Source of the DNA: Stratiolaelaps scimitus
Lineage: Eukaryota > Arthropoda > Arachnida > Mesostigmata > Laelapidae
Length of the DNA: 64,000 nucleotides
Reading direction: 5' to 3'
Assembly (NCBI GenBank): GCA_019614645.1
Contig: JABWDB010000001.1
Coordinates: forward strand, 15,045,501-15,109,500
In this document: piece by piece, positions 35,418 to 46,506 of the stretch
Numbering within the stretch: the first letter of the stretch is position 1
Layout: every line of letters begins with the position of its first letter
Position numbers and translations under genes: made by a program
Notes under the pieces: generated by a model
What the model saw: the letters and a program-made list of their open reading frames with translations, nothing else
The model's database searches: none
What the model was told of the DNA's origin: nothing

Positions 35418-37035
35418 CGGTTATTATAGTAAAATTCGTTTGGAAACTCTAGCTTATTTTCATACCTAGACGTGGTGCAGGGTGACAGCTGATGTATCGT
35501 ATATGTAGTACACACGCTTGCGGATATTTGACAGAGTATCAAGCCACTCGATGGGCTACAAAGTTAAAGTCCTTCCTTCCAACGACCGTCTCCACAGCCC
35601 ACACCAGCTATTTTCGTGTAATCAAATTGTACAAAACCTATATGAATGCAAATTCCCAGTTTTCGCCGCGATCCTACAGCCGCTATGATAGCAGCTGGTT
35701 ATGTCGACGTGAAAAAGATATCGACCGTCATCTGGCAACACCTCCTTCACTGGACCCACTCACAGTGCAGCTATCGCGCAGTTGTGACTCGTGGTCGCCT
35801 TACACAAGGTTAAAGCTTTGCCAAGCGGTTCATCATAAGGCAGTGGTCGGCGACGCGACGACAGACACCAGCTGCTGTTACTGCTTTTGCCGCTGGTACG
35901 AGGAAATAATTTTCGGCTATGACTACTGTGTCGGCTCAACGACACGAGCGATAATAATAATAATAATAATATCTACTATAGTAATAATAGCAATGATGAT
36001 AACACGGATAATTCGTTACCTAAATCACTAGCGGTAGAAGCCGCGGTGTTAGTGGTCGTCGTGCAGGCTGATGTTGATAGCTTCTGTTTAGTTTGCTTTT
36101 TCTGCACCGGCAGCTTCTGCTTGAGCAGGTGCCACCGTTTCTGTTGCTGCGGCTGCTGCTGCTGCGTTGACTCCGCGTTTATCCCCTACGCTTGGTTCTG
36201 TTCTGTCAGTGGCTGATGTGATACGATGAGTGGCAGCTGTGGTAGATGTGACTGGTGGTAAACACCAGCTTTAGTTCGGCGTCAAGAGCCAGCCGACAAC
36301 GAAAAAAAAAAACAAGAAGTCGACGAGGGTGTCGATGTGAACCGGCAATCGACAAGACCCCCTCCCAGAAGAAACGGCTAGCAGAGGCCGTTCGGGATCT
36401 CCCTGCTTCGCCGAGCAGCGCTTGTTGCTGTTGCGTCTGTTGTTATTGTTGCAGGAGCTGATGTTGTCGTGGTGATCGATGTTCAACTCCGACACTACGG
36501 CAGCTTATTATATTGAGGCGATTTATTCCGCCACACTAAGTTCATTTGTTACAACTGCTACAATACTGCAAGAATACATCAGGCACATACACAAACACAG
36601 CTATCAAAGTGAAGTAATGCACAGCCACTATGTGTGCGTATTTGCCTGTGTGCTTGTATATGCACACATTATAATAATGATTATGCAGAAGATTACAATC
36701 TGGTACACAATCCGTTGTGAGTCTGACCCGCACATGTAAATATGGCAGTTCATATCAATTCGATGTCGTCCAAGCCACATCGGCATTGAACGACGAACGA
36801 CGATCGGCGGTGACAACGATCGCAATGCTCTTGATTATGTCATACACAGACACGAGTAGAACAGGCATGAATAGACAAACAGATTGAACTGCAAATTCAT
36901 TGAAGGGCATGATTGAACGGAGGTGGAAGGCGAATGGTAATACGCCGAATTGAAACCGCTCGAGATCTATTAATTACGAGACGAAGCTAACGTGATGGTA
37001 ACCAGGTAGCACAAACGCGCCCGTTTTTTTTTGTA

Positions 37036-37036
<1 letters not shown>

Positions 37037-37071
<35 letters not shown>

Positions 37072-37086
37072 TTATATATGTATATA
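37037..37086. repeat. (AT)n microsatellite
   Basis: About 50 bp of AT with TTTATATA interruptions, just after a T run. Confidence 0.9.
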
Positions 37087-38371
37087 CTACAAGAGGCGTC
37101 TCTCTGATTGTTGCCCTATGTTGGGAAGTGTGTGTTGAGGCGTAATATCACACAGTTGCATATCGCCGATATAAGTGATCCCGCTCATCCTGCTATTGAC
37201 TCAGGATAAATCACACGACACCGCCAAATATAAAGCGGTTCATAATGTGTGAAAACATTGTACTAAGTAGTGGTAGCGAAATGGCCACATCTAATATGTA
37301 GTTCTTTTGTTGCTGGTGTTGTTGCTGTTTTAATTGAGCGGTCGCATACTGTTATATATAATAGTAGATCTATGATATATGATAGTAGTATGATGGTAGA
37401 TAGTAGATAGTACCCGAAAGGGATATGACAGAAGGACGAGGGATAGCTGACGTACGGAAATATGTGAGACTACATTTGTGTATTGCATTTCTTCTGCAAA
37501 GATACAAAGTCTTACCCCCGTTGAGTTCGGCGACGATGTTACTGCTTGTTTATGCATCACGTTGCGTGCGTGTGTGTGTCTTGCCAATATTATTATTATA
37601 GTAAGAGATGTCTGCCTCTCTCACAGATGCATGGATACGTGGACATACCCCAACGCACATCGTTAACCAGGTCGGTGATGGTCATCGTCGTGTGGCATTG
37701 AATTCATTCGTCCTAGTAAACTATCTAGTTAAAAATCGATTTGTCTGCGCCTGACGTAATGCGTCGCTTGTTTGCTAGGCTACTGGCTATAGCTTTTTTC
37801 CTTCGTTTGTTGCTATAGCAACAAAAACAGGCTTTCCTCAACGAATTATGTCCGAGAGTGGCAGCCACCAGATAGGGACGAACGATATCGCTCGCCCATT
37901 AGTGAACGGGGTGAATTATCAGCAAGGGGTGTCCAGTCTCGTCCTATGTTCGATGACGAACATGCTCCTGTTTCTGCTATCGTATCCGATCAAGTGGTAG
38001 CTTTCATGCGATACATGAGAAAACCAGCTGCCACATGCAATTAGCTCACCTCGTACTGAATGCCAGGTATAGGTATTAAATACAATCAAGCGGAGAAATA
38101 CGATCAAAGCGTGCACAGCGAGGGCATCATCATAAAGTCAATGTGATTTTTGTTGTATTGTCTAACTCAGAGGTACTATTTTGACAAGATCAAGATGAAC
38201 GCGTAGCGTCTAGATACTGCCGTGGATATATAATAATGGTTAAGGCCCATATCGAGTAGCTAACATAAAAAATGTATATGAAGGAATTTGCGTGTAAAAT
38301 CCCAAATGAATAATCTCACAAGGTGCACAAGGCGATTAGGGAGAAATTCACTATGACTCATTTCATAAAAG

Positions 38372-38596
38372 CAACGACACACGGTTGTTATTGTTGTCGT
38401 GGTTGCCATTGTGTTTTTGTTGTGTGTCCTTCTCATCATTGTCTGTTATACCACCGTTGTGCTCTCTCTGAGAAGGACGCCATCTCACGAGAGGAGGCAA
38501 GCCGTGATGTCACCCGCTCAGACCGTTATGGAAAGCTCACAAGATCTAACAGCTATTAGAAATACGGAGCTTGACTACGGTGCTGAACTGTTGAAG
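38372..38596 (+). CDS. Transmembrane exon of a single-pass membrane protein
   Basis: After an AAAAG acceptor at 38371 the frame is open for 75 codons to the donor AAG/GTAACC (phase 0). It encodes QRHTVVIVVVVAIVFLLCVL, then LIIVCYTTVVLSLRR: a hydrophobic span of about 28 residues (residues 4-31) followed by a positive stop-transfer patch. Then comes a Ser/Thr/Gln-rich cytoplasmic stretch (TPSHERRQAVMSPAQTV … LDYGAELLK). The shape is that of a type I membrane protein, with the ectodomain in earlier exons not found. It pairs in phase with the exon at 41258. The acceptor pyrimidine tract is modest. Family not recognised. Confidence 0.5.
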
Positions 38597-38827
38597 GTAA
38601 CCGTTATGTCCACTGATTGTTGGCTTCTATGGTTTGTCCCGCTGATCTTCGTGTGAGGTGTTGATAAAAAAAATAATGACAATAAAGAATTATGCTAGAC
38701 ACATTTTCAAATTAACTTCTAACAATGTCGACTTTCGACAAGTTTCAAGAGCAACCATTGTTGATTTGCTAGAGAAACTATTTATAAGCACGAGAGGACA
38801 TTCAATGTCTAGAACGAATAAACAATT

Positions 38828-38853
38828 ACTTCATATATATCTATATATGAAGT
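38828..38853. other. Perfect 12-bp inverted repeat
   Basis: ACTTCATATATA, a 2-base loop, then TATATATGAAGT. Short AT-rich foldback inside the intron after the TM exon. Probably incidental. Confidence 0.7.
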
Positions 38854-39640
38854 AAAATAGATTATCCTAATAATTTATTATATATAAATAAATACTGCGT
38901 CTCAGGTTTCGGCCAGTTATCTGATTCCGTTAATGAAAATATATTCATAACGAGGGGGAGAGAGTGAGAGAGAGAGATTCGCTAATTGGGGACGAGGATT
39001 TGGGGAAAAAGCTGGGAGTCAGTGAACACTGCATAAGGCAACCACTTCTTGGATGTCAAAATATGTGAATAGATCAATCTACAGGTGCATTCAACCACTG
39101 CAACCGGAAGTTCTTTACACAATATTTGAAGAAAAAAAAGAAACTTGCAAACAAAGATGGACACACACACACACACTTATAAAGATGGATACTGCATCGA
39201 CTCTCCAAAATCCAAGTATATACTGTGAAACAGCACGCTTATTTATTTACAGCACATTTTAGTCAAGCTAGCTACAAACGAGAGTTACGGGTATATCCAA
39301 AAGTCGTCACTGATCTCATCGTGGTAGAAATTCAACTTGCGCTCGATATCATCTGCAAATAAATTCTTTCAAATTAATTCATCGAGAGAAGTAAATTCAA
39401 AATGATCCACTAAAGGAAAACAGAGAAATCAAATAATTCATCACTGCCTTTGAAGCACAAGCCCAACATTGCGTTTGGGTGGCGCAGACATTCGACGATA
39501 ACTTCACAACTTATTATAAGGACATGTAAACAGCAATTAGGCAAAAAATTAAGCAAGAAACTCCACTAAAGTTACAACCATACCCTAGAGAATAACGAGA
39601 TACACCGCAACTAAAGGGTCGAGAAAGATCTCGGCGAAAC

Positions 39641-40440
39641 TGCTACCGTTGCGGCAACCGGGACACGCACCTAAAAGATGTAAATTTGAAGATCTCATAT
39701 GCTTGAATTGTCGATAAATGGGTCAAATTCAAGGAAAATTCTGGATACCAACACTGAATATTTATATTCAAAGCTGCCATAATTTGAAAGCTGAAGAAAA
39801 TTTACAATAAAAGATAACTGAGCTCTTTAAATAAACTCACATAGCAGGTACGGGATAAATTGAGAATTAAGCGGCGCAAAATACTACAATGAATAGACCT
39901 TCGAACTGCATATATGCTTTAAGCTATAAAGGAAGCAAGCCGCCAGCACCTTTTGATCAACACCCTCAAATGAATGTTCTGTTCCACAAGGACACACATG
40001 GGATACCCAGAGGCAGCCTCTAATTGGCAAAAGACTATAGACACCATCTCATCCAGACTTCTAGGAATTGTAGGCTATTACGATAACCTTCTGTCGCTGG
40101 AAATGCTGAGAAGGAGCATCTGAACAGCCTAGAAGCAATATTACGCCGCTTATATTTACAAAATGTACGTATCAACAAGACAAAGTCTAGATTCCTGAGA
40201 CTCGACCTAAAGTTCTTAAAACGGTTTCAAATACTGTTCAGATTACAAGAAGAGTGAAGAATCGCCCCAAGTTGAATTTTCAGCAGGAAACAGAACAAGA
40301 CATACTGGGAGGCAATCGCCGTTTGAGAGGAGGGGAAAAGAGCAACCAAAGCGTGATAAAGATGCACAAGTCCTACTCAGCTCCCATGTTGAAACTATCG
40401 AGTAGAATCAACAGAGGGACTCGATGGCGATTCCTATGAC
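39641..40440 (+). mobile_element. Degraded Gypsy-type LTR retrotransposon
   Basis: At 39641-39730 a gag zinc knuckle is readable across one frameshift: CYRCG, then GHAPKRC, giving C-x2-C-x4-H-x4-C. It is followed by a second broken knuckle, CLNCR. At 40020-40110 a reverse-transcriptase stretch reads WQKTIDTISSRLLGIVGYYD then NLLS, matching the Gypsy palm where YxDD is expected (here YYDN). 40110-40230 continues in broken frames (EHLNSLEAILRRLYL, VRINKTKSRFLRL), which match the downstream RT helix. LTRs were not found. It is dead and lies in the intron between the TM and cytoplasmic exons. Confidence 0.7.
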
Positions 40441-41257
40441 ATTACGCTAGATAAAGATTGTTCCATTTAAATCTAGACGATTGAAATAAAACACATCATT
40501 CTAATCATCGATAATATATAACTAAATAAATAAATATTTCATCTCAGACGAGTTATCTAAATTTGGCCTACAATATGGAAAGATATGTAAAAAAAAGTCT
40601 TTCTGCCGGAATTAAGAGCTTTGGTGGGAATAACTAAGTCCTTCGAATCAAGTAGGTTTATGTCTCAGTTGCGATTCGGGTCGGCTCGGCTTGGCCTGAA
40701 CTGTGAATCTTTGTCTTGCAGACGTACAAGTAGCTCTAGCTGCTACGTATTATACTATTTTTAGCTAAATTAGCTAAGGTAACTCCTCATTACAACGTTG
40801 ACGCGCCGTCGTTCACGATATGCTCTCGCAATCACTCGTCTATTTATGTCGCGTCGCAAGTGTTAATTTCAAAGGAAAGCTATGAAACGACGCATTGTAA
40901 CTTCGCTGACAGTTTGACCTGCATAGGAGAGAATGGCGTGCCCTGTGCATGCCTACTTTTCGCCTTGTTGGAAGAAGGACATAGCAACGGACAAACAAAC
41001 TCGGTGTCGTGCGATAAGATATTTTCAGGGAGGTTCAGCTGGTCACCTTGTCGCCAATATTCCCCGCTATTGTATGTGAATTTATCAACGCGTCTATGTT
41101 AGGCGCGACAAATTATTGTCGGCACTTCCAGGCTTTCCGGGCCGATGAAGATGATGATTAAGAACGACAAAAAAAAGTTACAGTGTACTACGATCAGATG
41201 TGCTAGCTAATTTCGCATTTCCACCGGATGCGCACGTTGAAGAAGGATATCCGCTAG

Positions 41258-41371
41258 GGCATAGACAATGAAATACCCGCTTATCATCTACAAGGCCAAG
41301 GACAGCAAACGCCACGCAGGAACCGCAGGTGGTCGGTCGACATCCGTGCCATCTCCTTGCCCCTAGATGAG
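41258..41371 (+). CDS. Cytoplasmic-domain exon of the membrane protein
   Basis: The frame is open from the acceptor CCGCTAG to the strong donor GAG/GTGAGC at 41372: 38 codons, phase 0 at both ends, matching the TM exon's donor. It reads GIDNEIPAYHLQGQGQQ, a basic patch TPRRNRRW, then SVDIRAISLPLDE. RRxS-type sites (NRRWS) would suit phosphorylation, which is inference. Third positions in the second half are C/G rich. The acceptor lacks a long pyrimidine tract, so the 5' edge is less sure than the 3' edge. Confidence 0.45.
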
Positions 41372-41542
41372 GTGAGCGGGGTGTGCGCGCGACACCGACG
41401 TCAATTACCCGCTTGCCGGCCGCCTCATGCGTGTCCCGATGTCCCGGTTAACGCGTCCTGTCGCGTGAACGTGTCAGCTCAATTAGAACAGCGACGTGTG
41501 TTGCTATTTGTAGCTGTTGCCAAACAACATCTCTCCATTTAG

Positions 41543-41560
41543 ATGAAATTTGCCTATTAA
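41543..41560 (+). CDS. Possible tiny last coding exon of the membrane protein
   Basis: An excellent acceptor (ACATCTCTCCATTTAG) is followed in phase 0 by ATG AAA TTT GCC TAT TAA, adding MKFAY and a stop. The intron from 41372 would be 171 bp. An alternative last exon begins at 42201 after TTTCCCCTGTAG (phase 1; SLSDISNPRSDADIVSHQ…), which would need another exon in between. Five codons carry little statistical weight. Confidence 0.3.
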   Translation: MKFAY

Positions 41561-42969
41561 CAACGCAATTATCTCCCAGGATGAATAGCATTGTTTCGGG
41601 TTCGGAGCTCTACTGCAGCACCTGGCAGCATAACTCGAGACAATGTGAAACAACCTCTTTAGCCGGTGCAGACGTGAGATTCATCTGAAGACGTTGTCAA
41701 TGCGGACCCCAGACATATGTTTGTTTTTCCTCCTCAGCATTGCATGTACAGTGGGGTCGCATTAATATTCTGTGTCCGACATCATCGTTTCTAGTGGGGA
41801 TGAAACCGGACATGCAGGAATGAGTTTCTGTCGCTATTCTGGCGGTCTTGCCTTTAGGGTGAATACTGTACACTGGATGTACTTGAATTTCGCCGTAGAA
41901 TTTAAAAGATAAACACAAAGCTCACTTTCGCATGAGGTTTTTTTCTGGAAGCTCAACTGTACGTTGCGGACCCCCTTGTCACCCATGGCCATTAATGTAT
42001 CTACAAAGATATCTAAGCGTGCAGCATAAATCTATCTGAAACTTAACCTCTGCCCACTCGACCCAGCAATTGTGTTCAGCGACGCCATGAGTGAACACCG
42101 CGCTCGAGGTTAGTTTCTAGTTGTAAAGGATAGAGCCAGTAATTAAAATTGTCCACCAACCTGCAACCCGTTCATGTGTTGTTTTGAGTTTCCCCTGTAG
42201 ATTCACTGTCAGACATTTCAAATCCCCGCAGTGATGCGGACATTGTCAGTCATCAGGTTCCTTTCAGTGCGATGTTTCAGAAGGCAGAGTGTTTGCTGTA
42301 ACAGCGCTTCGTTTGACATCAGGGACAATCTGTAGCTGACTTACTTAACAGTTGAGTTATCGGGCTAAGCTGTGCTGTCCCTGTGCAAGTCGACAGACAG
42401 CGAGGCGTAGACGTCTGTCGGCCACTTTGTCCAGCGTCCTTGTTTCGCCAAAGTCGAAGATTAGCATCATTGTGACCTAATTTTGTTGATGGAGATCGGA
42501 TATCTTCCAGTTTCGAATGCGATTTCAAGTCAACTGCATCTAGCCGTTGTGAGCAATATAAATATGCCTGGCGTGGTGTTCAACCTCTTCATGTTGAGTA
42601 ATTGATCGAAAGCTGTAAAGGAACATGTATCAAGAATTTAATTCAGGAGCAAAGGGGAGGATGCAACATCTTTTAACATATATCAGAAACTGCGGTGCGT
42701 GCTATTTTGAAAACAGATCGGTTCTAGTGGACGAGAGTCGGTGATTCCAGTTATGATGGGTTAGCGCTATGCACTCAGCATTATTTACTGAACTTAATTT
42801 GGGTGAGTAATCCATAGAAAACGAGTATAGTGAATAGAAATTCAATAAACACGGTGCGTTTTATTGTGCCTCTTCTGATGTAAGCGAATGTAGTTGGCAG
42901 TGTTCTAAGGGTCTGAGGGACATGATTCATTTGAACTTACCACCTATGTAAGTATTCGATTTGTATGTA

Positions 42970-43037
42970 CTCTGTCGGATTCGAACCTGAGATCCGATGG
43001 GTCCAAGTCCTCAGTGTTACCTCTAGACCATCCCGAT
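42970..43037 (-). repeat. tRNA-like relic (SINE head or tRNA pseudogene)
   Basis: On the minus strand GGGATGGTCTAGAGGTAAC matches a tRNA A-box region, and 30 bases later CAGGTTCGAATCCG carries a perfect B-box (GGTTCGAATCC). Acceptor arms do not pair and the anticodon arm is poor, so it is not a working tRNA gene. No poly-A tail or copy was seen in the window. Confidence 0.5.
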
Positions 43038-43490
43038 AAATTTTATAACTAAGAGAGAATGAACACCCTCACTCCGTCATTTCGAAGTAGGTCTTTTAGA
43101 GTTTTTAATGGAAAAAGGGTCATACGTCTTCTACATGGTTACCCCGGCCTTCCTGACAATGTATGAGTAGATGCTCTTTGAAGACAAAACCCTTGTACTT
43201 TCAACTTGTTCATGACTTGGCCGTTGAGCTCCAGCTTCCTGAGCATTTCACAATTATTTCTGATAGGGATGTTAACGATATTTACGGAATATTTAATCGA
43301 ACTGCGCGGTGGGTCGATGAGAGAGAGAGAGAGGGAGAACTCAAATCATTTGAAGAAATCAGCGCGTCTCACCTGGGGATAGAATAGCGGAACTTCATGA
43401 CGTGAGGTTCTCAATACGGGTCCTTTCTCATCCCGCTGCCGTAGAAAACAATTGTATACATTATTTTACATAGCCTAGGCAAATATATGC

Positions 43491-43555
43491 ATATAGGGAA
43501 TATATTTCCCTATATATACATATATATATTTTTTTTTCTTTCTGTTTTAAAAAAA

Positions 43556-43577
<22 letters not shown>
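43491..43577. other. Nested AT-rich foldbacks
   Basis: ATATAGGGAA and TTCCCTATAT (43491-43515) form a perfect 10-bp stem around TATAT. Overlapping it, 43513-43537 and 43549-43576 are complementary over about 25 bp around a CTTTCTGTTTT loop. Strong cruciform potential, but AT-repeat based. Confidence 0.65.
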
Positions 43578-43586
<9 letters not shown>

Positions 43587-44563
43587 GAGTATATGGTTAG
43601 ATCACACATCTAAGGAGATATGAAGACAATATATATGGGGCTGACGATGCGTCAGATTTAAAATAATCTGTGAAATTAACACGAGGTGTATCACATAATA
43701 TATAGTGATATACTTGCTAATGACTCTGAATGTACCCGCTACGGTCACCATCATGTTATTATTATTATTATTTTGATAATTATTTTGATTTTCAATAATT
43801 TATTGTGTTGCTATCATAGCATACAAGGCTCATATTTTCTTAATAGCCTCATATGCCAGAATAAACGATGTTCCATCTCTTACCTTAAAGTGCTAGACTG
43901 CTACAGCTGCAGGGAAGGCTGAGGTGCCTGACCCCTAAGAGTCATCCATGAGCACTCGGGTTCAATATCCAGCTCATATCTAAAGAAAATCATTAATCCG
44001 TCGTTAAATCTCACCTCATTCATCGTAACAGCCCACTTGCGTTTGGCTAACGTAACAATAACAACTACACTCTCTACAGATACTATATTTGAATTGATGC
44101 CCGCTAAGCTGCACGCAATATGACTTTGTGGGCGCTCTGTGGTTCAGCTTTACCACCAAAGATAAGCTTTCACTCACATTACTACGGACGTTTTCAATGA
44201 ATTTCCAATACAACCGGTACGAACCACAATTGTGAACAAATAACAGTCCTCTGTAGTCAGTCAGGTGACTAGCATATAATTACTGCACATAAACAATAGC
44301 AGAAAAATAGTGTTCTCAAGTTTGAAATGTCGAAGCCGCACTTCTCCTAACGAAACTATAGCAACGATTCACAATAGTGATCTATACTCATTTATATTCA
44401 CTCCGGACGTACGTTGCCTCTATCTAAGCCGCGACGAATTTGCAGATGGTGGTGAAATTGGTGACCTTAGTAAACTCTGCAAGATTGCACCTGCCTTGTG
44501 AAATCCGATACGAAACGAGAAAGAACATTACATTACGTTCTTCCTTATGATCATTAACCTTTA

Positions 44564-44565
<2 letters not shown>

Positions 44566-44597
<32 letters not shown>
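44566..44597. repeat. (AT)n microsatellite
   Basis: About 32 bp AT run. Confidence 0.9.
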
Positions 44598-44599
<2 letters not shown>

Positions 44600-44862
44600 A
44601 ATATTTCCATATATAACGGCAGAATAGAACGGGAAATTCCTGTCCATTTCATTGTATCCGATATTTGTTGAAGTACTGTAGTACTCTCCGCCCGCTTCGT
44701 CCTCTTGTTATAGTCCGTGTACATTCTGGACGTGGGTACATTTATTTAATCAGTATTGAACTTCCCGTTGAAGTCCATTCGATGAAGTTCTGACATTGCA
44801 GCTTGCTTGCTTGCTGTCTTGACTCATATTATTATTCACTGCCGGTTTATGCGGCCGGGCTA

Positions 44863-44953
44863 ATGTTCACGCTCAATCGAGCTGTATCGCGATTGTTGTT
44901 GTTGTCCGCAGCCCTTTCCAACGTCGCAAGTAAACAGGGACCTTGGCCCCTGG
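44863..44953 (+). CDS. Signal-peptide first exon of a secreted or membrane protein
   Basis: ATG at 44863 gives 30 codons plus one base before the strong donor CCCTGG/GTGAGC (phase 1). The product, MFTLNRAVSRLLLLSAALSN then VASKQGPWPLG, has an ideal signal peptide: a basic n-region, a LLLLSAAL core and an AxS-type cleavage site at about residue 23. A phase-1 intron soon after the signal is common in extracellular proteins. The next exon is uncertain; one phase-compatible candidate is at 54784. Minus-strand frames also cover the stretch but lack a comparable signature. Confidence 0.45.
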
Positions 44954-45567
44954 GTGAGCTGGCGATTATCTCTAGCGGCAACGAACAGACGCTCCGACAC
45001 ACCGACTCTGCAGCAGTTGCGGCTGCTGCTGCTGATCCAGCAGCGGTTACTTTGGTTGTTGTCGATGTAGACGTCGCAATGCGAATATTTCAATACATTT
45101 TCTACATTATATAGCGATTGATATATACAAAGATGGAACAACCAGTTTCTCTACGTAGTAAAATCACAAACGTGCATAGGCAGCAATGAATAGATTCCAT
45201 AATTAAATGATACATTACACGATTTCTACTATATATGTTATGTACAGCACGACTTGAATGTAGTTCGATACGAGCAGTCACTAAAGGCTAAATGACCGTC
45301 GGCATTAAATATTCTACATATGACTCAGCCCTCGTTATTCGTCCCAGCTGTTATATATGTTAGTCTGGCTGACTGTTGTTATTGCTGTTCGCGTGGTTAT
45401 GGTGATGTCGATGCGGCAGTGAATGATTCTCGCCGTTCTGGTAGGTACAATTGAACCAGAGCAGCTGCCCTAACGGGAACTCCGCCTGGGTGACATGGAT
45501 GCACCTTTTTGGCACGACTGGTGCTATTGGCACCGAATATTTACTAATTTCTAGTTTCTCCACGTGC

Positions 45568-45830
45568 AAGTAAATTTTTCGGGCTGACTCACAGCCAACA
45601 TAAAACGTCCGGGACAGTTGACAGCTGGGTTCTAGTTAAACCCAGTGCCGTGGTGCATTCGTGCGCGCCCACCTTGCAATCGGAGGAGAGACACGTAGGT
45701 GCACGGGTTCGATCCCCACCGTTGCACATTTGCATTTTAAAAGAGGTTGTCCGTCTTATGAATCAATGACGAAAACAGCTGTACTGTGGACGATAAGTGT
45801 TGGCTGAGAATCTCCTCGGAAAATTTACTT
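45568..45830 (+). mobile_element. tRNA-derived SINE, copy 2, with inverted ends
   Basis: The most complete copy. The head (45645-45725) has a perfect B-box, GGGTTCGATCCCC, about 60 bases after an A-box-like GTGGTGCATTCGTG. The body continues CACATTTGCATTTTAAAAGA, then CCGTCTTATGAATCAATGA, and the tail GTGTTGGCTGAGAATCTCC ends CGGAAAATTTACTT at 45830. At the left edge (45568-45607) lies the same tail in inverse orientation, AAGTAAATTTTTCGGGCTGA. The whole unit is therefore bounded by imperfect inverted repeats of about 40 bp. No clear target duplication was seen. Confidence 0.7.
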
Positions 45831-46446
45831 CAGTGCTGGTTTTTACAAAAGGACAGTTTACAATAAACAGAGACTTACGAAACGAACTTAAAAGCTTACT
45901 ACCTGAATATTAAATATGTGGAGAGCATCGATGGCACCCTCCACTAAACGCCAACGTGTTTCTGGATCAATTTCTATTTGACGCCGTTCCGTTCACAACG
46001 AATCAAAAAGAATGACTAGAGACAAACGTAAAACTATCGAACAACGCTGCACTCTAGAAAAGGTGGACGTGAAAGTTTAAAATTCAAGGCTAACAAAACA
46101 ATCTGTTCAGATATAGTATCTGTTACAAGTTTCAAACTTGACTGGTTGGCAGAAGTTCTCCATGCTAGATGATCGTCCACATCGTCATCGCATAATCTAT
46201 CGTTGCCCCGTTCTATGCGATATACTGAATTAGCAAGCGAATAGATATAAGAAGTGGGTGCATCAAATGGCGAGCTGCTTCCTCCCGCCTCGACGCCCTG
46301 TTATGGTTCGCTGTTTACTGTTGGAAGAAGATCGAAGTCGTTGTCTTCTGGGGGATGGCACTCCTTAAAAACGACATTTCTCGCAATCAGGGTTTAATAT
46401 TATATAATGACATAGTTGAATGTGAAGCAATACAATTATTCGAAGT

Positions 46447-46449
<3 letters not shown>

Positions 46450-46506
<57 letters not shown>
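46450..46506. repeat. (AT)n microsatellite
   Basis: The longest AT run in the window, about 57 bp. Confidence 0.9.

Larger units (their letters stand above)
33193..38371. other. Spacer/intron with repeats and a triplet-rich block
   Basis: Holds a diverged duplicated segment (34388-34443 and 35169-35224), a 13-base G run at 34194-34206, AT runs at 35360-35412 and 37037-37086, and a GC/triplet-rich block at 36040-36480 that could be a leader exon of the membrane-protein gene. Upstream coding exons of that gene should lie here or earlier, but I could not find them. Confidence 0.35.
41561..44862. other. Probable 3' flank and intergenic spacer
   Basis: No further supported coding apart from the alternative last exon at 42201-42301. 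A tRNA-like relic lies at 42970, an AT foldback at 43491-43577 and an (AT)n run at 44566-44597. A weak tRNA-like patch (CTCGGGTTCAATATCCAG) lies at about 43955. Confidence 0.4.

Noticed and set aside
42201..42301. Last exon SLSDISNPRSDADIVSHQ… after a strong acceptor
   Set aside because: Needs a phase-1 partner; the cytoplasmic exon at 41258 ends in phase 0. Kept only as an alternative ending.
43906..43975. Possible tRNA-like head ending CTCGGGTTCAATATCCAG
   Set aside because: B-box is broken and the A-box is unconvincing.
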